Shown here one piece after another: positions 1 through 7,053 of a DNA stretch of 64,000 nt (position 1 is its first letter; each line of letters begins with the position of its first letter). Position numbers and translations under genes: made by a program. The DNA comes from Fen-183 sp036504335 (GTDB lineage Bacteria > Acidobacteriota > Thermoanaerobaculia > UBA5066), in the NCBI GenBank assembly GCA_036504335.1, contig DASXVJ010000026.1:36757-100756 (forward strand). The letters run 5' to 3'. The notes under the pieces are model-generated. The model saw only the letters and a program-made list of their open reading frames with translations. It was not told the DNA's origin and made no database searches.

Positions 1-632
1 GTCCGTTCGTTTCCGGCCAGGGCGATCAGGTCGAGATAAGCCGTGTTTTCTTCTGAAAGGAGGAAACGGGACTCCGCGCTCACGAGATCGCCCGCGGCGC
101 CGGGAAACGCTTCGAATGCGATTCGCGCATGCGGCGCTGCCGCGCGCGCACCCGAAGACACCTTTCTGAGCAAATACGCCCGCGCCTTCGAGTCGCCGCC
201 CGCAGGCGCTGCGAAGGAAATCGCCACGAGGTCCGCGGTCCTTGCCTCTGTCAGGATCTCGTCGAGCCCCGGCCAGAGCTCCGCGACGGTGGCCGCTTCG
301 GCGGCGCGCGCGTCCGCCGGCACGGCGCCGTCCGGCAGGTCCAGCTTCAGGCCCCACTTCCACCCCGCGCCGTGCGCGTGCTCGGCAAGCTCGCGCGCCG
401 CCGCGAGGGCCGCCGCGCGGCCTCCGGCCCAGGTGGTGGCATCGATCCGGAGCAGGAGTCCCGGGGCGTTCGGCGAGTGGGCCGCGATCGGGAGGTCGGC
501 GATACGCGCGATTCGCGCGTCGCGAGGACCGACGGCGAGCCACGCGGCGACGTACGGACCGGGAATCGTCCCTGCAGCGGCAGGGGAGAGCAGACCCCCG
601 AGGAGGGCCGCGAGGAACCGGCGCGCCGTCAC
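1..632 (-). CDS. Exported protein of unknown function (3' end outside window)
   Basis: The minus frame is open from a GTG at 632 to the window edge, giving at least 210 residues. The N-terminus (VTARRFLAALLGG, then LLSPAAAG) looks like a signal peptide, so the product is probably exported. The rest is Ala/Arg/Leu-rich with readable stretches such as AWLAVGPRDARIARIADLP and LVAISFAAPAGGDSKARAYLL. I recognise no family. It lies downstream of recA and a small membrane protein on the same strand, 26 bases after the latter. The ATG at 640-638 in another phase runs straight into a stop, so GTG is the best visible start. Confidence 0.5.
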   Translation of the reverse strand, partial: MTARRFLAALLGGLLSPAAAGTIPGPYVAAWLAVGPRDARIARIADLPIAAHSPNAPGLLLRIDATTWAGGRAAALAAARELAEHAHGAGWKWGLKLDLPDGAVPADARAAEAATVAELWPGLDEILTEARTADLVAISFAAPAGGDSKARAYLLRKVSSGARAAAPHARIAFEAFPGAAGDLVSAESRFLLSEENTAYLDLIALAGNER

Positions 633-658
633 GCCGGCATTCTAGGGGCGGAACGTCG

Positions 659-1120
659 TCAGAGTCCGTGCATGTGGTCGCCGCAGGGCTCGACCGCGAG
701 CACGGCGACGAACCAGGCGACGAGGAGCGCCGTCCAGCAGCCCTCGAGGACGCCGCCGGCGCGCAGGAGCGTGCCGGCGTCCACCGCACGGGACTGCAGG
801 AGGGCGACCGCAACGGCCACGAGCAGCACGCCGCCGCAGCCGAAACCCAGGGCCGCGGCCAGGAACCCCTTCGGGGGACGGCTCAGGTAGCGCCGCTCCG
901 CGAGCCGCGCGAGGGCGACCCAGACGACCGGGAGCAGACCCACGAGGGCCAGTCCCGCGAGCGCCGTGTCCAGCGGGAGAGGCGCCCCGTGGAAGGCCGA
1001 GGTCAGGGCGACGACGCTCGTCGCGAAGAGGGAGAAGGTCGAGACCGACCGGCTCCAGTACTCGAGGGCGGTGCGGCGGGTCCAGGGAAATCGTCCGCTG
1101 GCGGAGTCTGCGTTCGGCAT
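659..1120 (-). CDS. Small integral membrane protein of unknown function
   Basis: The frame gives 153 residues from the ATG at 1120, or 158 from a GTG at 1135. After a polar N-terminus (MPNADSASGRFPWTRR) come four hydrophobic stretches: SVSTFSLFATSVVALTSAF, LDTALAGLALVGLLPVVWVA, FLAAALGFGCGGVLLVAVAV and VLEGCWTALLVAWFVAVLAV. This indicates a four-helix inner-membrane protein. The C-terminus reads CGDHMHGL. It follows recA on the same strand, behind a GC-rich hairpin that overlaps the start region. No family is recognised. The start is uncertain because no clear ribosome binding site precedes either codon. Confidence 0.55.
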   Translation of the reverse strand: MPNADSASGRFPWTRRTALEYWSRSVSTFSLFATSVVALTSAFHGAPLPLDTALAGLALVGLLPVVWVALARLAERRYLSRPPKGFLAAALGFGCGGVLLVAVAVALLQSRAVDAGTLLRAGGVLEGCWTALLVAWFVAVLAVEPCGDHMHGL

Positions 1121-1121
1121 A

Positions 1122-1160
1122 CGCGGGGGCTGCACGCAATTGCTGGACGCAGCCCCCGCG
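1122..1160 (-). terminator. GC-rich hairpin downstream of recA
   Basis: A perfect 12-bp inverted repeat (CGCGGGGGCTGC at 1122-1133 and its complement at 1149-1160, 15-base loop) lies 21 bases after the recA stop. There is no U-run after it in the recA direction, so it is either a weak or factor-assisted terminator, or an attenuator in front of the next minus-strand gene, whose start it abuts. Confidence 0.45.
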
Positions 1161-1181
1161 AAAAGGTTTACGGATTCAGGA

Positions 1182-2270
1182 CTATTTCTTGCCGAAACCC
1201 TTTCCGGACTTCGGTTCGGCCGAGGGATGCGGCGTCGCGATCGTCACCGGCCCGGCGGCCATGACGTCCGTGGTCGGAAGGCCCATGTTCGCGCGGATCT
1301 TCTTCTCGATCTCGTTCGCGATGTCGGGATTGTCCCGGAAGAACTGTTTCGTGTTCTCCCGGCCCTGGCCGACCCGAAGGTCGCCATAGCTGAACCACGC
1401 CCCCGACTTTTCGACGATCTTCATCTCGACGCCGATGTCGACGAGCTCGCCCGTCTTGGAGATCCCCTCGCCGTAGCCGATGTCGAACTCCGCGGTGCGG
1501 AAGGGCGGAGCGACCTTGTTCTTGACGATCTTCACCTTCGTGCGAGACCCGACGACGGCCTCGCCGTCCTTGATCGCGTTGATGCGGCGGATGTCGATGC
1601 GCACCGACGAGTAGAACTTGAGCGCGCGGCCGCCGGTCGTCGTCTCGGGGTTCCCGAACATGACGCCGATCTTTTCGCGGATCTGGTTGATGAAGATGAG
1701 CGTCGTCTTGGACTTCGAGACCACGGCCGTCAGCTTGCGGAGCGCCTGCGACATGAGGCGCGCCTGGAGGCCGACCATCGCGTCGCCCATCTCGCCCTCG
1801 AGTTCGGCCTTCGGGACGAGGGCCGCGACGGAGTCGATGACGACGACATCCACGGCCGCCGAGCGCACGAGCGCCTCGGCGATCTCGAGGGCCTGCTCTC
1901 CGGAGTCGGGCTGCGAGACCATGAGGTTGTCGACGTCGACGCCGAGCTTGCGGGCGTAATCGGGGTCGAGCGCGTGCTCGGCGTCGATGAACGCCGCGAG
2001 CCCGCCGCGCTTCTGCGCCTCCGCGATGATGTGGAGCGTGAGCGTCGTCTTGCCCGAGGACTCGGGCCCGAAGATCTCGAGGACGCGCCCGCGGGGCACG
2101 CCGCCGATGCCGAGGGCGTTGTCGACTCCGATGGAGCCGGTGGAGATGGCCTGGATCGTCTCCTGCGGCTTGTCCCCGAGGCGGACGAGCGCGCCCTTGC
2201 CGAACTGGCGGTCGATCTGCTGCATCGCCTGCTCGAGCGCCTTGAGTTTGTCCTTGTTCACTTCGACCAT
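1182..2270 (-). CDS. recA: Recombinase RecA
   Basis: RecA is the DNA-dependent ATPase that forms filaments on single-stranded DNA, catalyses strand exchange and triggers LexA self-cleavage. The product has 362 residues, normal for the family. Walker A is GPESSGKT at 68-75. The MAW-like and L2 regions are intact, including GGRALKFYSSVRIDIRR and QIREKIGVMFGNPETTTGG. The C-terminus has a basic tail (PKSGKGFGKK). The ATG at 2270 has an AAGGAG ribosome binding site five bases upstream. It is transcribed divergently from pgpA, with a TATAAT hexamer at 2294-2299. No LexA operator was recognised by eye. Confidence 0.98.
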   Translation of the reverse strand: MVEVNKDKLKALEQAMQQIDRQFGKGALVRLGDKPQETIQAISTGSIGVDNALGIGGVPRGRVLEIFGPESSGKTTLTLHIIAEAQKRGGLAAFIDAEHALDPDYARKLGVDVDNLMVSQPDSGEQALEIAEALVRSAAVDVVVIDSVAALVPKAELEGEMGDAMVGLQARLMSQALRKLTAVVSKSKTTLIFINQIREKIGVMFGNPETTTGGRALKFYSSVRIDIRRINAIKDGEAVVGSRTKVKIVKNKVAPPFRTAEFDIGYGEGISKTGELVDIGVEMKIVEKSGAWFSYGDLRVGQGRENTKQFFRDNPDIANEIEKKIRANMGLPTTDVMAAGPVTIATPHPSAEPKSGKGFGKK

Positions 2271-2293
2271 GTGGTCTCCTTAAAGCGTGGCGG

Positions 2294-2299
2294 ATTATA
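2294..2299 (-). promoter_or_regulatory. Likely -10 box of recA
   Basis: On the minus strand the hexamer is exactly TATAAT, 23 bases upstream of the recA ATG. No good -35 hexamer stands 16-18 bases further up, so an activator or a degenerate -35 is possible. Confidence 0.45.
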
Positions 2300-2346
2300 G
2301 GGACGGAGCGGAACGGCGCCGCTGGATACACCCTGCACCGCCCGCA

Positions 2347-2372
2347 TTCACCCTTCTAAGAAAATCTTCTTT
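2347..2372. repeat. Half copy A of the dispersed palindromic element
   Basis: The right-arm sequence CACCCTTCTAAGAAAATCTT sits in the recA-pgpA divergent spacer. No convincing left arm is visible upstream. The arm is nearly identical to the right arms at 9250-9270 and 25203-25222. Confidence 0.75.
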
Positions 2373-2417
2373 ATCGGCGAATCGGCCTACGATCAGGCGG
2401 CCGCGCGGAAGGAACGC

Positions 2418-2981
2418 ATGCAAAGTAGTCCCGGGTCTTCCGAAAATCAAGAATCTCGTGTGCGGGCCGGCACGGTTCGCTCCTGGCGCGAGGTTTTCGC
2501 CGAGGCCCGGGTGACGACGCTCGTCTCGACGTGGTTCGGCGCGGGTTTCCTGCCGATCGCGCCCGGGACGTGGGGGAGCCTCGCGACGATCCCGATCGCC
2601 CACCTCGTCGTGACCGTGTGGGGCGTCTGGGCGCTCGCCGGCTTCGCGCTCGGCGTCGCGGTCGTCGGAACCCACGCCGCGGGGGAGACCGCGCGCCTCA
2701 GGGGAGTGAAGGACCCGTCCGAGGTCGTCGTCGACGAGGTCGCCGGGCAGGCGATCGCGCTGATCCCCGTCTACGCGCTCGTCCCGGCGGACGCGGTCGT
2801 TCTGCGCATGGGCACGATCCTCCTCGCGTTTCTCCTCTTCCGCATCCTGGACGTGTGGAAGCCGGGTCCGATCGGCTGGCTCGAACACCTGCCGGGCGGC
2901 TTCGGCATCATGGCCGACGACCTGCTCGGCGGCGCCGTCGCGGCCGCGATGGTCGCGGCCGGCCTCCTCCTGAAGGGATGA
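2418..2981 (+). CDS. pgpA: Phosphatidylglycerophosphatase A
   Basis: The enzyme dephosphorylates phosphatidylglycerol phosphate to phosphatidylglycerol in the inner membrane. Family motifs are clear in this 187-residue protein: GAGFLPIAPGTWGSL near residue 41, the acidic VKDPSEVVVDEVAGQ near 93, and WKPGPIGWLEHLPGGFGIM followed by ADDLLGG near the C-terminus. Hydrophobic segments between them fit four membrane helices. The first 30 residues are poorly conserved, so the true start may lie further in. Its stop overlaps the murB start by ATGA, which implies translational coupling. Confidence 0.92.
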   Translation: MQSSPGSSENQESRVRAGTVRSWREVFAEARVTTLVSTWFGAGFLPIAPGTWGSLATIPIAHLVVTVWGVWALAGFALGVAVVGTHAAGETARLRGVKDPSEVVVDEVAGQAIALIPVYALVPADAVVLRMGTILLAFLLFRILDVWKPGPIGWLEHLPGGFGIMADDLLGGAVAAAMVAAGLLLKG

Positions 2982-3880
2982 TTCCCGACGCCCTGCGCAG
3001 CCCGGGGGTCGCCGCCCGCGAGGGCGAGCCTCTCGCCGCGCGCACGACGCTCCGCATCGGCGGTCCCGCGCGGCTCTTTGTCGAGGTGGCCGACGCGGAC
3101 GCCCTCGCGCGCGTCCTGCGCTTCGCCTCGGCGGAGCGGCTGCCGATCCTCGTCCTCGGCAAGGGCTCGAACCTTCTCGTTCCGGACGCGGGCTTCCCGG
3201 GCGTCGTGATCGTCCTCGCCGGCTCCTTCCGCGAGACGCGTGTCGAGGGATCGGAGGTCGTCGCGGGCGGCGGCGTCTCGCTCATGGCGCTCGCGGTCGC
3301 GGCCCGGGACGCCGGGCTCTCCGGCGTCGAGAACGTCTCGGGGATCCCGTCCTCCGTCGGCGGCGCCGTCCGGATCAACGCAGGCTCGTACGGCTCGGAG
3401 ATCTTCGACGTCCTCGTCTCGGCGACGCTCGTCTCGCCGGCGGGAGAGGTCCGGACGGCCGCGGCCGCGACGGTCGCCCACGGCTACCGCTGGACGTCGC
3501 TCTGCGAGACCGGCGACGTCGTCGGGGAGGCCCGTTTCCGCCTGACGTCGAAACCCCCCGCCGAGATCGCCGCCCGGATGGCCGAGGTGGCCGCCAGGCG
3601 CCGCGACGCGCTGCCGAAACAGCCGAACGCGGGCTCGATCTTCAAGAACCCTCCGGGCCGCTTTGCGGGAATGCTCCTCGAGGAGTGCGGCCTCAAGGGC
3701 CGGCGCGTCGGCGGGGCGGAAATCTCGCGCGTCCACGCGAACGTCATCGTGAACACGGGCGGCGCGACGGCGGAGGACGTGAGGCGGCTGATGGAAGACA
3801 TGAAGGCTGCAGTCCGGGAACGATTCGGAGTCGAGTTGCAGCCGGAGATTCAGATCGTGGCCGCGCAGGAGATTTCTTAG
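2978..3880 (+). CDS. murB: UDP-N-acetylenolpyruvoylglucosamine reductase
   Basis: MurB reduces UDP-GlcNAc-enolpyruvate to UDP-MurNAc with NADPH and FAD, the second committed step of peptidoglycan synthesis, in the cytoplasm. The 300-residue product has the FAD-binding TTLRIGGPARLFVEV and LVLGKGSNLLVPD, then GIPSSVGGAVRINAGSYGSEI, and the catalytic block PNAGSIFKNP with the proton-donor Ser. LLEECGLKG and SRVHANVIVN follow. Short spacing after RIGG and the 300-residue length fit type II MurB. The start ATG overlaps the pgpA stop. The final codons ATT TCT TAG (..QEIS) are the first bases of palindromic element B, so a mobile repeat provides the stop codon. Confidence 0.95.
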   Translation: MIPDALRSPGVAAREGEPLAARTTLRIGGPARLFVEVADADALARVLRFASAERLPILVLGKGSNLLVPDAGFPGVVIVLAGSFRETRVEGSEVVAGGGVSLMALAVAARDAGLSGVENVSGIPSSVGGAVRINAGSYGSEIFDVLVSATLVSPAGEVRTAAAATVAHGYRWTSLCETGDVVGEARFRLTSKPPAEIAARMAEVAARRRDALPKQPNAGSIFKNPPGRFAGMLLEECGLKGRRVGGAEISRVHANVIVNTGGATAEDVRRLMEDMKAAVRERFGVELQPEIQIVAAQEIS

Positions 3881-3963
3881 AAGGGTGAGTGGGGCCCGGG
3901 CAGGGCACCCGCGCAGCGGCTTCTCGTGCGGCGCAGCGCAACACACCCTTCAATGAAATCTTC
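3869..3963. repeat. Full copy B of the dispersed palindromic element
   Basis: The left arm GATTTCTTAGAAGGGTG (3871-3887) and right arm CACCCTTCAATGAAATC (3944-3960) bracket a GC-rich centre of about 56 bases containing TCGTGCGGCGCAGCGCAAC. That centre is related to the centre of copy O. The left arm contains the murB stop codon and the right arm runs to the manC promoter. Confidence 0.85.
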
Positions 3964-3972
3964 GTTCCTCCG

Positions 3973-3978
3973 TACAAT
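3973..3978 (+). promoter_or_regulatory. -10-like hexamer directly before manC
   Basis: TACAAT stands six bases before the ATG at 3985, which would put the transcript start at or next to the start codon. No Shine-Dalgarno sequence is seen. This fits a leaderless mRNA. Confidence 0.4.
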
Positions 3979-3984
3979 GTCTCG

Positions 3985-5076
3985 ATGGCCGACGCGTCCG
4001 TTCGCGCCCTGATCCTCGCGGGAGGCAGCGGCACGCGCCTCTGGCCGCGTTCGACGGACGTCCGGCCCAAGCCGTTCCTTACTCTCACGGGAAAGGACTC
4101 GCTCCTGCGCGAGACGTACCGCCGGGCCGCCGCGGTCGCGGGCGCGGAGAACGTCTGGGTCTCCGGGCGCGCGTCGCACGGCGCGCTCCTCGCGGCCGAG
4201 CTTCCGGAGGTGCCCGCGTCGCGCTTCGTCCTCGAGCCGACGCGCCGCAACACGGCGCCCGCGATCGCGCTGTCCGTTCTCGCGGCATGCGCGGACGATC
4301 CTCGCGCCGTCGTCCTGGTCCTCCCTTCCGATCAGGCCGTCGCCGACGAGCCCGCGTTCCTCGCCGCGCTCCGCGCGGGCGCGAAGGTCGCGGCGAAGGA
4401 GGACGCCTTCGTCACCCTCGGCATCCCGCCGACGCGCCCGGAGACGGGGTACGGCTACATGGAGACGGCCGAAGACCTCGGAAGAGAAGAGAAGATTTCT
4501 TCGAGTGGAAGAGAGCGGGGGGCAACGGCGGCCCGTGTCGTGAAGCGGTTCGTCGAGAAACCCGACGCGGCAAAGGCCGCCGAGTTTCTCGCCTCCGGCC
4601 GCTTCCTGTGGAACGCCGGCATCTTTCTGTTCCGGGCATCTCTGCTATTCGAGGAACTCTCCAGAACCGCTCCCGCGGTCCTGGACGCCGCTCGACGAGC
4701 GCTGGCTGCGCACCGCGCCGGCGATCTCTCCTCATTCGCAGAAATCTTCTCTTCTTCCCCGTCGGTCTCAATCGACGTCGCCGTCATGGAGAAGGCTCGC
4801 CGCGTCCTCACGATCCCCTCGGCCTGCGGCTGGAGCGACCTCGGGTCCTGGGAAGCGGTGTTCGAGTTCCGGGGCGGCAAGCCGGGCGCGGACGTGATCG
4901 AAGGGGACGGCGCCTCGGAGGGCGGCTCGGGGAACCTCGTCCTCGCGGGCGCGCGGCCGGTGCGCGTCGTGGGCCTCTCGGGCGTCGCGGTCGTGGAGTC
5001 TCCGGACGGCCTCCTCGTGATGAAGCTCGGGGCGTCGGACGACCTGCGCCGGGCGGTCGAGAAGGGGTTGAAATGA
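3985..5076 (+). CDS. manC: Mannose-1-phosphate guanylyltransferase
   Basis: The enzyme makes GDP-mannose from mannose-1-phosphate and GTP for glycan synthesis. The 363-residue product is the single nucleotidyltransferase domain without the C-terminal isomerase cupin. Motifs in order: LAGGSGTRLWPRS near residue 12, PKPFLTL, LEPTRRNTAPAIALS, VVLVLPSDQAV, IPPTRPETGYGYMET, RFVEKPDA, GRFLWNAGIFLFRAS, SIDVAVMEKA and GWSDLGSWEAVFE. Two short insertions not expected in the family, EEKISSSGRERGA (about residues 167-179) and AEIFSSSPS (about 252-260), match arms of the dispersed palindromic element. The stop overlaps the next gene by ATGA. It probably supplies the polysaccharide genes at 9309-14046. 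Confidence 0.9.
   Translation: MADASVRALILAGGSGTRLWPRSTDVRPKPFLTLTGKDSLLRETYRRAAAVAGAENVWVSGRASHGALLAAELPEVPASRFVLEPTRRNTAPAIALSVLAACADDPRAVVLVLPSDQAVADEPAFLAALRAGAKVAAKEDAFVTLGIPPTRPETGYGYMETAEDLGREEKISSSGRERGATAARVVKRFVEKPDAAKAAEFLASGRFLWNAGIFLFRASLLFEELSRTAPAVLDAARRALAAHRAGDLSSFAEIFSSSPSVSIDVAVMEKARRVLTIPSACGWSDLGSWEAVFEFRGGKPGADVIEGDGASEGGSGNLVLAGARPVRVVGLSGVAVVESPDGLLVMKLGASDDLRRAVEKGLK
4481..4520. repeat. Half copy C1 of the palindromic element, inside manC
   Basis: Left-arm sequence GAAGATTTCTTCGAGTGG with a purine-rich lead (GAAGAGAAGA) is read as EEKISSSGRER. It falls between conserved motifs GYGYMET and RFVEKPDA, where the family normally has a short loop. The frame is kept. Confidence 0.7.
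4726..4758. repeat. Half copy C2 of the palindromic element, inside manC
   Basis: Right-arm-like ATTCGCAGAAATCTTCTCTT followed by a pyrimidine tail is read as FAEIFSSSP. It sits just before the conserved SIDVAVMEK motif, and the frame is kept. Confidence 0.55.
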
Positions 5077-6032
5077 GCGCTCCCGCAGCCGCCACGGTCG
5101 TCGCGTCGATCGGACGCCTCGTCGCGACGGTCCGCACGGCGTACCGCGGCCCCGCGGCCGCCGTCGAGGACGCCGTCGTCTGTCTCCTCGCGCGCGGCCA
5201 CCTCCTCATCGAGGACGTGCCGGGCGTCGGCAAGACGACGCTCGCGACGGCGCTCGGGAAGGCGCTCGGCGTCGGCGTCCACCGGCTGCAGTTCACGCCG
5301 GACACGCTGCCGAGCGACATCCTCGGCCTGACGGTCTTCAATCAGCGCGCGCAGGAGTTCGAGTTCCATCCCGGGCCGATCTTCACGCCCGTTCTCCTCG
5401 CCGACGAGATCAACCGCGCGACGCCGAAGACGCAGTCCGCGCTCCTGCAGGCCATGAACGAGCGCGCCGTGTCCTCGGACGGCGTGACGCGGCCGCTCCC
5501 GGAGCCGTTCCTCGTCCTCGCGACGCAGAACCCCGTCGAGTACCTCGGGACGTATCCGCTTCCCGAGTCGCAACTCGACCGGTTCCTCCTCCGGATCTCG
5601 CTCGGCTACCCCGCGCCGGACGAGGAGCGCCGCCTCCTGATCGCGGGCGGCGCGGACCGCGTCCTCGCGCAGCTCCAGCCCGCGATGAACCTCGAGGACC
5701 TGAAGGCCGCGCAGGACGCGACCGAGCGCGTCACGGTCGCGGACAAGCTCATGGACTACATCCTCGCGATCGTGGCGAGGACGCGCACGGGAAAGGACCT
5801 CCTTCTCGGCGTGTCGCCGCGGGGCGCGCAGGGCTTCTTCCGCGCCGTGCAGGCGCGCGCCCTCGTCGCGGGGCGCCCGTACGCGACGCCGGACGACGTG
5901 AAGCGCGTCGCCGGCCCGGCGCTCGCGCACCGCGTGCTCGCGTCGCAGCCCGGCGCGTGGGACGGCGGCGGCGGGCGGCGCGAGCGCGACGCGATCCAGC
6001 GCCTTCTCGACGAAATTCCCGTTCCCCTCTAG
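5073..6032 (+). CDS. MoxR-family AAA+ ATPase
   Basis: MoxR ATPases are thought to act as chaperones that mature or assemble partner proteins, commonly those encoded by DUF58 and von Willebrand-domain neighbours. The 319-residue product has Walker A EDVPGVGKTTL near 50, the family block FTPDTLPSDILGLTVFNQ, Walker B PVLLADEINRATPKTQSALL and sensor 1 FLVLATQNPVE. YPLPESQLDRF and the C-terminal lid with GVSPRGAQ follow. It starts inside the manC stop codon (ATGA) and is followed by the DUF58 gene after four bases. The MoxR-DUF58-transglutaminase order is a widely conserved module. Confidence 0.92.
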   Translation: MSAPAAATVVASIGRLVATVRTAYRGPAAAVEDAVVCLLARGHLLIEDVPGVGKTTLATALGKALGVGVHRLQFTPDTLPSDILGLTVFNQRAQEFEFHPGPIFTPVLLADEINRATPKTQSALLQAMNERAVSSDGVTRPLPEPFLVLATQNPVEYLGTYPLPESQLDRFLLRISLGYPAPDEERRLLIAGGADRVLAQLQPAMNLEDLKAAQDATERVTVADKLMDYILAIVARTRTGKDLLLGVSPRGAQGFFRAVQARALVAGRPYATPDDVKRVAGPALAHRVLASQPGAWDGGGGRRERDAIQRLLDEIPVPL

Positions 6033-6036
6033 TCCC

Positions 6037-7053
6037 GTGACGCTCCGCTCGCGCCTGAAGAAGCTCGCCGACCCCGGGATCCTCGTGCGCGTCACGAATC
6101 TCGGGCTGGGCTTCATCCTCCTCACGCTCGTCGTCGCCGTGGCCGCCACGAACACGGGCAACAACGGTCTCTACATCCTCGTCTCGCTCTTCCTCGGCGC
6201 GCTCGTCGTGTCGGGCGTCGTCTCACGGCGCAACGTCGAGAAACTCTCGGTCGAGCTGGAGGGTCCGCCCGAGCTGTACGCGGGAATCCCGTCGCGCTTC
6301 ACGCTGCGCGTCACGAACGGGGGCCGCCTTCCGCGCCGCGCCGTCCTCGTGAAGATCTCCGGCGCGGCCGCGCCGCTCCTCTTCGGCCGCGTGGGCCCGG
6401 GGGAGACCGCATCGCGCGGGGTGGACCTCGTCTTCCCGAAGCGCGGCCTGCGCTCGCTCGAGTCCCTCCTCGTCTACAGCGGGTATCCGATCGGCCTCTT
6501 CCGCAAGGGGCGCGTCCACCCCCTGACGGAGGAGCGCCTCGTGTACCCGGCCCCCGCGATCGTCCACTCGATTCCGCCCGACCCGCGCCAGGCCGAGGGC
6601 GGCGACCCCCGCAGCTTCCTGCGCGGGCGCGGCCCCGAGATCCGCAACCTGCGCGACGCGGGGTTCGGCGACGACCCGCGCGACGTCCATTGGCCGCAGA
6701 CGGCCCGCCAGGGCAAGTTCATCGTGAAGGAGCGCGCCTCCGAGGAAGGGCGCGACGCGCTCGTCGCGCTCGACGTGGCACGGCCCCCTGGGGCGCCGTC
6801 CTCGTGGGACGCGGCCTTCGAGCGGTCCGTGTCCGAGGCCGCCGGCCTCGCGCTGCAGCTCCTCGCGCGCGGGAACCGCACCGGCCTCCTCCTCGGCGAC
6901 GCGCTCGTCCCCCCCGGCGCGGGGCCCGCGCACCGCCGCGGCCTCCTGCGCGCGCTCGCACTCGTCGGCCCGACCGACCGGCCCGCGGCACCGCGGGCGC
7001 TGCCCGCGAGCGTGGCCGTGTTCCGCGCCGGCCCGAAGGGGAGGGCCGCATGA
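6037..7053 (+). CDS. DUF58 domain protein
   Basis: This is a 338-residue protein with two membrane helices near the N-terminus (LGLGFILLTLVVAVAATNTG and YILVSLFLGALVVSGVV). A beta-rich region follows, then the DUF58 signature GRGPEIRNLRDAGFGDDPRDVHWPQTAR near residue 200, usually seen as (D/E)xR.Y..GD..R.I.W..SAR. The segment EEGRDALVALDVARPPG fits the start of a degenerate VWA fold. DUF58 proteins accompany MoxR ATPases and transglutaminases. Their biochemical role is not settled. The start is GTG. The stop overlaps the next ATG, supporting coupled translation. Confidence 0.88.
   Translation: MTLRSRLKKLADPGILVRVTNLGLGFILLTLVVAVAATNTGNNGLYILVSLFLGALVVSGVVSRRNVEKLSVELEGPPELYAGIPSRFTLRVTNGGRLPRRAVLVKISGAAAPLLFGRVGPGETASRGVDLVFPKRGLRSLESLLVYSGYPIGLFRKGRVHPLTEERLVYPAPAIVHSIPPDPRQAEGGDPRSFLRGRGPEIRNLRDAGFGDDPRDVHWPQTARQGKFIVKERASEEGRDALVALDVARPPGAPSSWDAAFERSVSEAAGLALQLLARGNRTGLLLGDALVPPGAGPAHRRGLLRALALVGPTDRPAAPRALPASVAVFRAGPKGRAA

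Noticed and set aside
1122..1160. Hairpin after recA as a complete intrinsic terminator
   Set aside because: The stem is strong but no U-run follows in either useful direction, so it is listed only as terminator-like.
42..1264. Long plus-strand frames across the first 1.3 kb
   Set aside because: They are Arg/Ala/Pro-rich shadows of the minus-strand genes, as is usual in GC-rich DNA.
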